A stretch of 64,000 nucleotides of DNA, taken from NCBI GenBank assembly GCA_947573135.1, contig CANPDU010000015.1, positions 1-64,000 of the forward strand. Direction: 5' to 3'. How positions within the stretch are numbered: position 1 is the stretch's first letter; each line of letters starts with the position of its first letter. This DNA comes from an uncultured Bacteroidales bacterium. Its GTDB lineage: Bacteria > Bacteroidota > Bacteroidia > Bacteroidales > Muribaculaceae. Under the pieces are notes generated by a model. It did no database searches. It was not told where the DNA came from and saw only the letters and a list, made by a program, of their open reading frames with translations. Positions 30,777 through 39,970 of this stretch are shown in pieces. A program made the translations under genes and the position numbers.

Positions 30777-33302
30777 TTAACCACATTTGGAAGTGCCGCA
30801 TGATGTGCAGATGAGGCATCCTTCCTGGTAGATAAGCGTTTCCTGACCGCAGTTAGGACAAGTCTGTCCGCTGGCTTTTGTGCCGTTGGGCAGATATTTT
30901 TTCAAAGCGCGTTCAACACCCATTTTCCAAGTATTGATTGACTGAGAGTCGAGTTCAAGACCGCCGACAAGTTTCAAAACCTGATCGATCGGCATGCCGT
31001 AACGCAATACGCCGGAAATAAGTTTGGCATAATTCCAGTACTCAGGATTAAATTTATCAGACAGGCCTTCGATCGTGGTCTTATAACCGCGTTTGTTGAT
31101 GAACTGGAAGTCGTAGCGCTTGTTGCCCTTTTCGTCGATAGCCTTGATGATCTTTCCATGGGTGACGGATTTCGGGCAGAATATACCGTCTTCGTCATCG
31201 GCCAGACCGGTGAAGATTTCATAAGGCGCACCATCGATAAGGCCGACGAATGCGATCCATTTTTCTTTATTATTCTGGAAGCGGACAACATCAGCTTCAA
31301 GCTCGATCGGGCGTTTTGCAACGTGAGGTTTGATTTCCGGAGTCGGATCGGCTTTCTTTTCGAGAGCGACAAGCACACCCGAGCGAGAACCGTCGCGGTA
31401 GACAGTACAACCTTTGCAACCTGAGCGCCAAGCCTCGACATATAGATTGTTGACGAGTTCCTCAGAAACATCGGCGGGAAGATTGATTGTCACGGATATA
31501 GAATGGTCGACCCATTTCTGGATACGGCCCTGCATCTTGACTTTCTCAAGCCAGTCGATATCGTTTGATGTCGCACCGGCATAGGGAGATCTTGCCACAA
31601 GATCGTCAATCTGCTCCTGAGAATAATCATCGCGGACCTCAATATTGTTGATTTTCATCCAGTCGATAAACTTGGGATGATAAACTACATATTCCTCAAA
31701 AGCATCACCGGTCTCGTCAACATAGTCGATGCGCACTTCGGCATCGTTGGGATTGACTTTTCTGCGACGCTTGTAAACAGGGAGAAATACAGGTTCTATA
31801 CCGGAAGTGGTACGCGTCATAAGGCTTGTAGTTCCGGTCGGAGCGATTGTCAGACAGGCGATGTTGCGACGACCATGACGGCGCATTCTTTCCATGAGTT
31901 CGGGATCAGCCTCAGCGAGACGGTTGATATAAGGGTTGTTTTTTTCTCTGTCAGCATCGAAGATTTCAAAGGCTCCACGTTCTTCGGCCAAAGTCACTGA
32001 CGAGCCGTAAGCTGCCAAAGCAAGAGTTTTGTGAACATTTTCAGAGAAGTCGGTTGCTTCGGGAGTGCCATATTTTAGTCCGACAGCAGCAAGCATATCG
32101 CCTTCTGCTGTAGTGCCTACACCTGTGCGACGGCCTTTCAGAGTCTTGGTTTTAATCTTGAGCCACAGATTACGCTCGGATGATTTGACTTCGTCTGTCT
32201 CAGGATCCGATTCAATCTTTTCAAGGATGGTATCGATTTTTTCCATTTCAAGATCAATGATATCGTCCATGATGCGTTGTGCTTTTGCAACGTGAACTTT
32301 GAAAAGGTCAAAATCGAAATAAGCCTGAGGCGTGAACGGATTCTTCACATATGAATACAGGTTTAGAGCTAAAAGACGACAGCTGTCATAGGGACAAAGA
32401 GGTATTTCTCCACAGGGGTTTGTCGAGATTGTACGGAAGCCGAGATCTGCATAGCAATCAGGAACAGACTCACGTGTAATAGTGTCCCAGAAAAGCACTC
32501 CGGGCTCAGCTGATTTCCATGCGTTATGAATAATCTTTTCCCAAAGAGATTTAGCGTTGACCTCTTTTTTGATCATAGCCTCACCTGTGACGGGATATTG
32601 CTGTATGTAAGGCTTGTCTTCGGTAGCGGCTTTCATGAACTCATCATCGATGCGGACGGAAACGTTGGCCCCAGTAACCTTCCCTTCTGTCATTTTAGCG
32701 TCGATGAAAGCTTCCGAATCAGGATGCTTGATCGAGACCGAGAGCATAAGAGCACCTCGGCGTCCATCTTGAGCCACCTCTCGAGTTGAGTTTGAATATC
32801 GTTCCATGAACGGAACAAGTCCGGTAGACGTCAAAGCTGAGTTTTTGACCGGTGTGCCTTTCGGACGGATATGAGAAAGATCATGGCCTACTCCGCCACG
32901 ACGTTTCATTAACTGAACCTGCTCCTCGTCAATCCTAATGACACCGCCATATGAATCAGGCGATCCGTCGAGGCCGATAACAAAACAGTTGGACAGAGAA
33001 CCGACCTGATAATGGTTCCCGATACCCGACATAGGACTGCCTTGCGGAACTATGTATCTGAAATTTTTCAGTAAAGAGAATATTTCCTCTTCACTCATCG
33101 GGTTAGGGTATTTTTTTTCAATACGGGCGATTTCTGAGGCTATACGGCGGTGCATATCATCGGGAGTCAGCTCGAATATATTGCCGTATGAGTCTTTTAG
33201 TGCATATTTGCTTACCCATACTCTTGCAGCGAGTTCGTCGCCGCCGAAATAATTTAATGAAGCATTGAATGCTTCATCATAAGAATAAGATTTCTGTTCC
33301 AC
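30777..33302 (-). CDS. nrdJ: Adenosylcobalamin-dependent ribonucleotide reductase (class II)
   Basis: NrdJ reduces ribonucleotides to deoxyribonucleotides with a cobalamin-derived radical and works with or without oxygen. The 841-residue protein shows class II/class I-type barrel motifs: NPCGEIPLCPYDSCRLLALN (about residues 293-312) with active-site cysteine and Glu, and TAPTGTTS-like IAPTGTTSLMTRT (about 488-500). The C-terminus ends in a zinc-ribbon with three CxxC-like pairs (CPNCGQ, CLICTSCGTSKCG) as in the long nrdJ forms. No B12 riboswitch was seen in the 370-base upstream region. Confidence 0.95.
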   Translation of the reverse strand: MEQKSYSYDEAFNASLNYFGGDELAARVWVSKYALKDSYGNIFELTPDDMHRRIASEIARIEKKYPNPMSEEEIFSLLKNFRYIVPQGSPMSGIGNHYQVGSLSNCFVIGLDGSPDSYGGVIRIDEEQVQLMKRRGGVGHDLSHIRPKGTPVKNSALTSTGLVPFMERYSNSTREVAQDGRRGALMLSVSIKHPDSEAFIDAKMTEGKVTGANVSVRIDDEFMKAATEDKPYIQQYPVTGEAMIKKEVNAKSLWEKIIHNAWKSAEPGVLFWDTITRESVPDCYADLGFRTISTNPCGEIPLCPYDSCRLLALNLYSYVKNPFTPQAYFDFDLFKVHVAKAQRIMDDIIDLEMEKIDTILEKIESDPETDEVKSSERNLWLKIKTKTLKGRRTGVGTTAEGDMLAAVGLKYGTPEATDFSENVHKTLALAAYGSSVTLAEERGAFEIFDADREKNNPYINRLAEADPELMERMRRHGRRNIACLTIAPTGTTSLMTRTTSGIEPVFLPVYKRRRKVNPNDAEVRIDYVDETGDAFEEYVVYHPKFIDWMKINNIEVRDDYSQEQIDDLVARSPYAGATSNDIDWLEKVKMQGRIQKWVDHSISVTINLPADVSEELVNNLYVEAWRSGCKGCTVYRDGSRSGVLVALEKKADPTPEIKPHVAKRPIELEADVVRFQNNKEKWIAFVGLIDGAPYEIFTGLADDEDGIFCPKSVTHGKIIKAIDEKGNKRYDFQFINKRGYKTTIEGLSDKFNPEYWNYAKLISGVLRYGMPIDQVLKLVGGLELDSQSINTWKMGVERALKKYLPNGTKASGQTCPNCGQETLIYQEGCLICTSCGTSKCG

Positions 33303-33673
33303 TTTTAATGTGATTATAAACTTGGAGTCTTAGATTTAAGCCGACGAGGTGAAAGTCGACCAATAATAAATTAAAATATCGAAAAGAACTAACACCGAAC
33401 TATCACTTGCCGATGGACGAGTGCAAATTTCAAAAATAAATTTGATTACTCAAAATTTTTCACGAATTAATTTTTAATTTTATTTGAAGTTTTCCAAAAC
33501 TCAACATTTGCCTATTGCAAATCAGCGCATTAAAGTTTGCAACATTGGCGAAAGTTTTCCAGAATATAAATTACGGATAAAATCAGACTGTTGAAAACTT
33601 TTTATTGGAAATTTTGGATAATAATATTCAAATGCCGAAATTTGGCAAATCAACCACATAAAATCAAGACACA
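33303..33673. promoter_or_regulatory. Divergent control region between nrdJ and the nitroreductase gene
   Basis: The region has a perfect palindrome ATTTGC-CTATT-GCAAAT (33506-33522) and three copies of a motif like AAGTTTTCCA, two direct (near 33487 and 33550) and one inverted (near 33593). A -7 box TATTTTTG on the minus strand is at 33431-33438. These could be sites for a regulator of nrdJ or of the nitroreductase gene; none resembles a cobalamin riboswitch. Confidence 0.5.
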
Positions 33674-34423
33674 ATGATTGAAGCCGAATACTTTCTCAAT
33701 CGCCGGACAGTAAGAAAATACAACGGAGATAAAATCGACAGAGCATTTCTAATAAAACTTTTAGAAGCAGCCACTCATGCACCGACAACCGGGAATATGC
33801 AACTTTACAGTGTTGTCATAAATGAGGAAGAGGAAATGAAAAGACGTTTGTCGCCTGCTCACTTCGGACAGCCGTCAGTTTTGTCGGCAGGTGTAGTATT
33901 GACATTTTGCGCCGATTTCAACCGCTTCGTAAAGTGGTGCGAGGCTCGAAACGCATCTCCAGGTTATGATAATTTTCAAGCATGGCTGTGGGCTGTGGAA
34001 GATGCGATGATCTTCGCACAGCAATTTGTCACACTGGCAGAAATGAACGGTCTCGGAACATGCTATTTAGGCACAACGACATACAATGCTCCACAAATCT
34101 CCGAGATCCTCGGACTGCCGGATCGGGTTGTTCCCGTCATTACCGTCACAGTAGGATATCCGTCCGGGGAGTCAGCAAGGAGTGATCGGCTGCCGATAGA
34201 GGCAATAGTTCATAACGAGCGATACTGTGACTATGACGAGACCTGCATCAACAGTATATATGCGGCCAAAGAATCGTTAGCCGAAAATCTTCAATTTGTG
34301 AAAGAAAACGGAAAAGAGACCCTTGCTCAGGTATTTACAGATGTGAGATATCCCAAATCCGACAATGAATACTTTTCAAAAGTATATGCAGACTTTGTGA
34401 GATCAAAAGGATTTGATCTATAA
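33674..34423 (+). CDS. Nitroreductase family protein (NfsA-like)
   Basis: A 249-residue flavoprotein of the nitroreductase superfamily, which uses FMN and NAD(P)H to reduce quinones, nitro compounds or flavins. Motifs are RRTVRKYNGDKID near the N-terminus, the FMN-binding ATHAPTTGNMQLY (about residues 33-45), and GLGTCYLGTTTYNAPQI (about 124-140). The C-terminal extension after residue 185 fits the NfsA/FRP branch. It converges with dnaA, two bases away. The natural substrate is unknown. Confidence 0.9.
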   Translation: MIEAEYFLNRRTVRKYNGDKIDRAFLIKLLEAATHAPTTGNMQLYSVVINEEEEMKRRLSPAHFGQPSVLSAGVVLTFCADFNRFVKWCEARNASPGYDNFQAWLWAVEDAMIFAQQFVTLAEMNGLGTCYLGTTTYNAPQISEILGLPDRVVPVITVTVGYPSGESARSDRLPIEAIVHNERYCDYDETCINSIYAAKESLAENLQFVKENGKETLAQVFTDVRYPKSDNEYFSKVYADFVRSKGFDL

Positions 34424-34425
34424 GA

Positions 34426-35823
34426 TCAGAATACGCCGGAGTTCAAAGCAGTCTCGATAGCGTTGACATCGTCTCGGAGCTGTTTTTCCAATCCAAGACG
34501 CTCTTCAATGTTCTTGCATGAATATATGACTGTGGCGTAATTACGATCAATCCGCGATCCGATAGCCGTAAACGGCATTTTGGTCAGCTTTTTAGCAAGA
34601 TACATCAGCATCTGACGGGCATCAGATATCTCACGTTTGCGAGATTTGGTAAATAACGAATCGGGATCAATATTATAATAGCTGCACACATGCTCAAGTA
34701 TTAGTTCAAAATTTACCTGCCGGCGATTGATTTTTACCGAATTAGATATAACTTTTTTTGCAAGTTCGAGAGTTATGTCGCAGTTTAGTACAGTGGCACG
34801 TCCTATAAGCGACACCATTACGCCTTCAAGATCACGTATGCTCTCGGTCACATTAGAAGCTATATAATCGATCACATCAGATGACAGTTCTACACCATCC
34901 TGCTCGGCCTTCTGTCGGAGAACATCGCGACGGAGATCAAAATCAGGTTTTTCAAGCTGAACCGACATACCCCATTTGAATCGAGACAACATGCGCTCTT
35001 CAAAACCGACCATTTCCGATGGAGCGCAATCACTTGACATGATTATCTGCTTGTTATTCTGATGGAGATGATTGAAGATATGGAAGAAAGTATTCTGAGT
35101 GGCCGGTTTGCCGTTAAGATCCTGAATATCATCAATAATCAGTGTATCAATACTCTGATAGAAGTGAAAAAAATTGTTGATTTCGCCTTTGCTTTGCGCA
35201 GCGGTAAACTGGCTTTCGAAGAGACGCGCGTTAACATACAGCACTCTTGATTCGGGATTGGTTTCTTTCAGTCTCACGCCTATCGCCTGGATTAAATGCG
35301 TTTTGCCCACCCCTGTCGATCCAAAAACAAACAAAGGATTAAACGTTTTAACAGACGGATTCGTAGCTACAGTCTCACCAATAGCTCGAGCGATCTTATT
35401 ACTTGCTCCGGAACAATAATTTTCAAAAGTGTAACGAGGATTCAACTGCGGATCAAACGGCTGGAGAGTCTGCGGTTTGAAAGGATTAGCCGGTTGGGTT
35501 TTCGATTGAGCAACTATAGTCGGAGACGGGGCTGAAGTACGAATACCTACCGTAGTAGCGGGTTCATTCTTGATCTGATGGTAAAAATAAGTAAGCGTCA
35601 CACCAGTGCCATAGACCTTCTTGATTGCAGAACCAAGCACATCCATGTATCGCTGCTCAAGGACGTCGACCACAAAAGGAGACGGCAGCATAAGGCGCAG
35701 CTTTTTGTCTTCAAAGCCGAGCGACGTGATCTGACTGAACCACGAATTATATTGCGGTGCGGGGATATTGTCCTTGATGAACTGCAGACAGTCATCCCAT
35801 AGTTGCTGATGATTTTTCTCCAT
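34426..35823 (-). CDS. dnaA: Chromosomal replication initiator DnaA
   Basis: DnaA binds the origin and opens it for replication. The 465-residue protein has the N-terminal helicase-loading domain (1-80), a Pro/Thr/Gln-rich linker (85-125), the AAA+ core with Walker A GSTGVGKTH (168-176) and Walker B LIIDDIQ, and the C-terminal DNA-binding domain with the signature around RNYATVIYSCKNI. ATG 35823 is used; the longer frame adds 15 untypical residues. It stands apart from dnaN/recF, common in Bacteroidota. No DnaA boxes were found upstream, so the origin is probably elsewhere. Confidence 0.97.
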   Translation of the reverse strand: MEKNHQQLWDDCLQFIKDNIPAPQYNSWFSQITSLGFEDKKLRLMLPSPFVVDVLEQRYMDVLGSAIKKVYGTGVTLTYFYHQIKNEPATTVGIRTSAPSPTIVAQSKTQPANPFKPQTLQPFDPQLNPRYTFENYCSGASNKIARAIGETVATNPSVKTFNPLFVFGSTGVGKTHLIQAIGVRLKETNPESRVLYVNARLFESQFTAAQSKGEINNFFHFYQSIDTLIIDDIQDLNGKPATQNTFFHIFNHLHQNNKQIIMSSDCAPSEMVGFEERMLSRFKWGMSVQLEKPDFDLRRDVLRQKAEQDGVELSSDVIDYIASNVTESIRDLEGVMVSLIGRATVLNCDITLELAKKVISNSVKINRRQVNFELILEHVCSYYNIDPDSLFTKSRKREISDARQMLMYLAKKLTKMPFTAIGSRIDRNYATVIYSCKNIEERLGLEKQLRDDVNAIETALNSGVF

Positions 35824-36069
35824 TGTGTCGGAAAGATTATTGGTGTAGTTGCTTTTTCGATATAGCAAAATTCAGATTTTTTTTTCTAAAAAACAACCGC
35901 CAAATTATTTGCTTTTTACTCTAATTATGCAACCATATAACTTTCAGCAATTTAAGGCGAGATTATATAGATACGTATTCAATAAACGGATATTAATATA
36001 TATAAATGGCTTATGAGTAAGAGAATAACTAAATTATTTTATGTTCCACAGTGTAATTGTTAAAATAAT
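35824..36069. other. AT-rich region upstream of dnaA
   Basis: Holds the dnaA promoter region, but no perfect -33/-7 pair or TTATCCACA-type box was found. A T run lies at about 35879-35887. No gene seen. Confidence 0.4.
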
Positions 36070-36116
36070 TTCGGAGCGTGAAACGCCGAATTATAAACGG
36101 CATTCAACACTCCGAA
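36070..36116 (-). terminator. Terminator of the MCE gene
   Basis: TTCGGAG (36070-36076) pairs with CTCCGAA (36110-36116), with an inner GCCG/CGGC hairpin and a T-rich tail on the minus strand. Confidence 0.7.
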
Positions 36117-36163
36117 GGTCAAATTCAGTAAATAATATTATTTAGAATGATTCCAAATAAACA

Positions 36164-37063
36164 TCACAGAAGCTTAATGCTTATGTAACGTTTGGGATTC
36201 TTTTTAATGTCTATGAACAACGAATCCAAGCTCGAAATAGTGGAGTTCAAATTGTTATATAGAGCCGGATCGTGAGTTAGTTTTCCGATAGTAGATTCCG
36301 GATCATTGAGTTGAGCCGAGAGCTCTTTCAGATTTGCTGTTATGTCGGCGATATCGGCGGCTAAAGAATCAACAGGCAGATTTCGCATACGAGCAGTAAG
36401 CTCAGCAAGATCATCAGAGCCTTTAGCAATGTTACCCGTAATTACCTTAACATCGTTTGTCACGGCCGGTAATTGGGCGACAGCCTGTGAAAGTCTGGAT
36501 GTCGTCGAGGCTAGATTTTCAGTTATCCGGTCAAGGCGTTTCACTGCGGCGAGCAGAGCCGGATCACCGACAACAGCATTGATATTTGCAAGCAGGGAAT
36601 CAATCTTAGGCATAATATTTCCGACCGACGGCAGAATAGAGTTTGAGATATTATCCATCATACCCCGGGCCACAACACCTTCCAGTTCGTCGCCGACATT
36701 GTGGAACGAATCACCGTTACCCATCTTGAGTTCTATAGTGGCAGTGCCAAGCATATCGGTTTTGATTACAGCCTGTGTTCCGCGAGGGACTTTCAGATTT
36801 TTGTCAAGACTCATCTCTACCTTTACATGACCCGGATTATCATATTCATAATTTATTTCGCGGACAAGCCCAACTTTATATCCATTGACGGAGACCGGCG
36901 CAGAAACAGCCAGCCCTTCGACATTCTCGTAGGTTGCCACGTAATAATTGGCGGCTTTAAAGATATTGATACCTTTAAGAAAATCAATGCCGACAAATAA
37001 TATTGCCAATGCAATGATAACGATGAGTCCAATCAATACTTCTTTGCGGAAAATTTTTTTCAT
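36164..37063 (-). CDS. MCE-domain (MlaD-like) lipid transport protein
   Basis: A 299-residue protein with one N-terminal membrane anchor (about residues 9-29), then an MCE domain (about 38-115, with YKVGLVREINYEYD) and a helical extension of about 150 residues. MlaD-type proteins form hexameric rings in the periplasm that carry phospholipids between the membranes. No mlaE/mlaF partner genes are adjacent. It lies 46 bases downstream of the amidase gene and may be cotranscribed. A terminator follows it. Confidence 0.9.
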   Translation of the reverse strand: MKKIFRKEVLIGLIVIIALAILFVGIDFLKGINIFKAANYYVATYENVEGLAVSAPVSVNGYKVGLVREINYEYDNPGHVKVEMSLDKNLKVPRGTQAVIKTDMLGTATIELKMGNGDSFHNVGDELEGVVARGMMDNISNSILPSVGNIMPKIDSLLANINAVVGDPALLAAVKRLDRITENLASTTSRLSQAVAQLPAVTNDVKVITGNIAKGSDDLAELTARMRNLPVDSLAADIADITANLKELSAQLNDPESTIGKLTHDPALYNNLNSTISSLDSLFIDIKKNPKRYISIKLL

Positions 37064-37109
37064 CAGTCTAATATAATGTGTCGTTAATATAATCTAATAT
37101 ATAATTATG

Positions 37110-38225
37110 TCATTTATGGTCCGGTTTGCCGTTTTTCAGCTTTACAATAAACGCCTTAGGAAACCGTTTTTTCATTTTTGCCAAATGTTTTTTTGCTTCA
37201 TCCCTGGTAGAGAAAGTCCCTGAGTAGTATTTATAAAACTTCCCATCCTTGAAAAAGTTGATATCAGGGACTCCACGAATCTCACTGTCGTTAGCCGGAA
37301 TCTTTTTTCTTGCGGATAATATCTGAACATGAAATGTCTCGCCATTCTGATTTTTTGCCGGTGCCGTTTTTATTACCGGTGAGTCAACGACAATATCCTG
37401 AGCAGACTTCCCTACTCTCGGGCCATGAGTATCATTTTTATGGCGTGAATAAAAAGACGAGAACGCATTAAACACAGCCAAAGCCAATTTGTCTTTACCT
37501 TTATCGCTGTGCATGAATTTCTCAGCCTCACGATTGCAAATAAAATCAAGCTCAATCAGTACGGACGGCATTGAAGTGGCCCACAAAACCCAAAAACCGG
37601 CCTGACGTACGCCTTTATCTGCACGTCCGGCGGTTGTGACAAGTTCATGCTGAATTGCATTGGCGAGTTCGATGCTTTTGTTGATATGGCTGTTCTGATT
37701 CAGTTCAAAGATAATGTAAGATTCGGATGATTTGGGATCAAATCCTTGATACGCAGTAGTGTAGTCATCTTCGAGTTCCATCACACTGTTTTCACGCATA
37801 GCTACAGACAGATTACTTTCAGAGCGGCCAAGACCAAGAGCATAGACCGATGCCCCGTGAATATTCGCTCTGTTACGGTTGCGTTTATCTACCGAATTGA
37901 CATGAATAGAAATGAAAATATCACCATTTGCATTGTTAGCTATAGACGCCCGATCCTGGAGTCTAATGTACCGATTATCGTTGCGTGTCATAATGATCTT
38001 AACTTCCGGATAAGACTCATTAATCAAATCGCTCAAACGACGGGCAACATCAAGTACAATTGTTTTCTCGTTTGTAATTTGACCGACACATCCACTGTCC
38101 TTGCCTCCATGACCCGGGTCAATGACAACGACAAAAGACGCACTATCAGCAGTCTCAGCTCCTTTGAGAGACAAAGAGCATAGCGCAATGACAAAAAATA
38201 TGATATTTTTTACTCTTAAATACAT
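37110..38225 (-). CDS. N-acetylmuramoyl-L-alanine amidase with SPOR domain
   Basis: A periplasmic amidase that removes the stem peptide from murein. The 371-residue protein has a signal peptide (about 1-22), an Amidase_3 domain with the zinc-site motif DPGHGGKDSGCVG (36-48), the glutamate in NEKTIVLD (52-59) and ISIHVNS further on, then a C-terminal SPOR-like domain (about 290-365) for murein binding. I chose the start at 38225 because a -7 box at 38239-38246 would put the two earlier ATGs at or before the transcription start. Family role: cell separation. Confidence 0.92.
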   Translation of the reverse strand: MYLRVKNIIFFVIALCSLSLKGAETADSASFVVVIDPGHGGKDSGCVGQITNEKTIVLDVARRLSDLINESYPEVKIIMTRNDNRYIRLQDRASIANNANGDIFISIHVNSVDKRNRNRANIHGASVYALGLGRSESNLSVAMRENSVMELEDDYTTAYQGFDPKSSESYIIFELNQNSHINKSIELANAIQHELVTTAGRADKGVRQAGFWVLWATSMPSVLIELDFICNREAEKFMHSDKGKDKLALAVFNAFSSFYSRHKNDTHGPRVGKSAQDIVVDSPVIKTAPAKNQNGETFHVQILSARKKIPANDSEIRGVPDINFFKDGKFYKYYSGTFSTRDEAKKHLAKMKKRFPKAFIVKLKNGKPDHK

Positions 38226-38238
38226 TGTTATTTTCATG

Positions 38239-38246
38239 CAAAAATA
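38239..38246 (-). promoter_or_regulatory. -7 element of the amidase gene
   Basis: TATTTTTG on the minus strand, 13 bases before the chosen start. TTTG lies 23 bases upstream, a wide but possible spacing. Confidence 0.45.
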
Positions 38247-38382
38247 GCAATTAATCCGCTTATATCGGCCAAAGCACCAGAAATTTCGGCAATCGGGACA
38301 TAAATTATGGCAATTTCGGCCAAAATGCATTATTTTATGTCAGGAGACACGAATAATCGCAAATCTCAATCGTTATACAATT

Positions 38383-39369
38383 ATGTCAGAAATTATAAAA
38401 AATATAGGGTGCTGTATATTCGCCGGCATACTTATTGCGGCCTGCGGAAACAAACACAGCGTTAAGGACGCAGATTATGCCAATTTTGCGGAAATAGCCG
38501 TCGAAAGCATGAAAATGACAGATGAAGATGCAATTGACTTTGCCGAAAAAGAAATAAGCAGGCATAGAGCGGAATTTGACGCAATGGCGACTGTAACGGG
38601 GCTTGAAAGAAGCGGTAATGAGACTAAAGAATGGCTTGAATCTCCGGCTATAAGATATTTCGGGCATGATGTGGATTCCGTATTCACAGATCACAATAAG
38701 GTAGCAGAGCAAATATCGGGTATTATGAACAGAATGTCTGACAACGGGCTGAAAATACCGGTAGGGACCTATGCCACAGTCATATGGAGCCGACCTCAAA
38801 GTATTATTTTCGCTGACAGTGTAATGCTTATAGCTTTGAACCATTATTTAGGCAGCGAACATCCGTCATATTCGTCACTCCCAGTTTACCGCAGGCACTT
38901 AAAAACGCCGGAAATGTTGCCATATGATGTCGCTGAAGCGCTTGTGGCAACTGCATATCCGTTTGAAGAGAGAGATTCGACTGCGGTTATAAACCGTCTG
39001 GTCTATGAGGGTGCGCTCATAATGGCAAAAATGCAGTCAGTCAAAGGAGCAACGCTCGAAAATGCACTCGGTTATACATGTGACGAGCTAAAATGGCTTG
39101 AAAATAATGAACGCGAATTATGGCATAAAATGCTGTTGTCGCATATGATTTTTGACAGATCTGAGAGCTTAACAGACAGACTTGTATCACCGGCACCGTT
39201 TACGGGGGTGCTGTCATCGGACGTTCCCGGCAGAGCGGGCCGATATATAGGTTATAAAATTATTGAAACATATATTAAATCTCATAGCGGGGTAAAAATA
39301 ACCGACTTGCTGTCGCCGGAATTTTACGGTAAACAAAACCCTCTGACTGATGCCGGTTACAATCCTTGA
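38383..39369 (+). CDS. GldB-like lipoprotein
   Basis: A 328-residue lipoprotein (lipobox LIAACGN, Cys21). The mature part resembles GldB-family proteins of Bacteroidota: the segment LIALNHYLGSEHPSY near residue 150, then PEMLPYDVAEALVATAYPF, and a terminal KITDLLSPEFYG. GldB belongs to the gliding/type IX secretion set in motile relatives, but members occur in non-gliding Bacteroidales too, so motility is not implied. Divergent from the amidase gene. The next gene starts 92 bases downstream. Confidence 0.85.
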   Translation: MSEIIKNIGCCIFAGILIAACGNKHSVKDADYANFAEIAVESMKMTDEDAIDFAEKEISRHRAEFDAMATVTGLERSGNETKEWLESPAIRYFGHDVDSVFTDHNKVAEQISGIMNRMSDNGLKIPVGTYATVIWSRPQSIIFADSVMLIALNHYLGSEHPSYSSLPVYRRHLKTPEMLPYDVAEALVATAYPFEERDSTAVINRLVYEGALIMAKMQSVKGATLENALGYTCDELKWLENNERELWHKMLLSHMIFDRSESLTDRLVSPAPFTGVLSSDVPGRAGRYIGYKIIETYIKSHSGVKITDLLSPEFYGKQNPLTDAGYNP

Positions 39370-39460
39370 AACGGCTGATCAAAAACTTTTCATACATTCG
39401 ATACGTTTAGGATTATGTGCTTAGAAACAAAAGGCGCAAGTGCTAAATTGATTTTGAGTT

Positions 39461-39961
39461 ATGAAAAAGACAATATTAATACTCTCTCTCTTTATAGGTC
39501 TCGTCATAACCTCGTCGGGGTTTAACAAAACGAGTCTCAACACATCAATAGGAAAAGAAATACCGACAATAGTCGATGAAGAAATCAGTAATGCGATCGA
39601 GCAATGTGAACGAGACGGCAAATATGTACTAATTACATTTTGGTCAGCAACTGACGGAGAGTCGCGTAAAACTACAAATGATTATACATCATGGTTAAAT
39701 TCTACCGGGATCAAAAAAGTAGATCTTCTGTCGGTGAATTTTGACAAATCCGAGCGGTTATTTCAGGAAATTGTAAAACGTGACGGATTAAACGAGGATA
39801 TGCAATTTAATGTATCAGGCAACCTCGCGAAAAAAATAAAGGATGATTTTCATCTCGACCACGGTTATGGAACGTTGCTGATAGATCCGAGCGGTCAAAT
39901 TGTGGCACACAATCCATCAATCGATGAAGTTAGCCGGATTGTGTTAATATCGGCCGAGTAA
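39461..39961 (+). CDS. Exported thioredoxin-fold protein without the active-site cysteines
   Basis: A 166-residue protein with a signal peptide (1-20) and a thioredoxin-like fold: strand VLITFWSATDGESR at about residues 54-67 sits where TlpA-type proteins have FW-A-x-W-C-x-x-C, but both cysteines are absent (T-D-G-E). A later strand LLIDPSGQIVAHNP matches the TlpA fold. A redox role is therefore unlikely; it may bind or chaperone something. It lies 91 bases from the GldB-like gene and converges with the YitT gene. Confidence 0.8.
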   Translation: MKKTILILSLFIGLVITSSGFNKTSLNTSIGKEIPTIVDEEISNAIEQCERDGKYVLITFWSATDGESRKTTNDYTSWLNSTGIKKVDLLSVNFDKSERLFQEIVKRDGLNEDMQFNVSGNLAKKIKDDFHLDHGYGTLLIDPSGQIVAHNPSIDEVSRIVLISAE

Positions 39962-39970
39962 GCGATTCGG

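Noticed and set aside
33303..33673. Cobalamin riboswitch upstream of nrdJ
   Set aside because: No B12-box sequence or the expected long structured leader was found.
35824..36163. Replication origin beside dnaA
   Set aside because: AT-rich, but without recognisable DnaA boxes; in Bacteroidota the origin is often away from dnaA.
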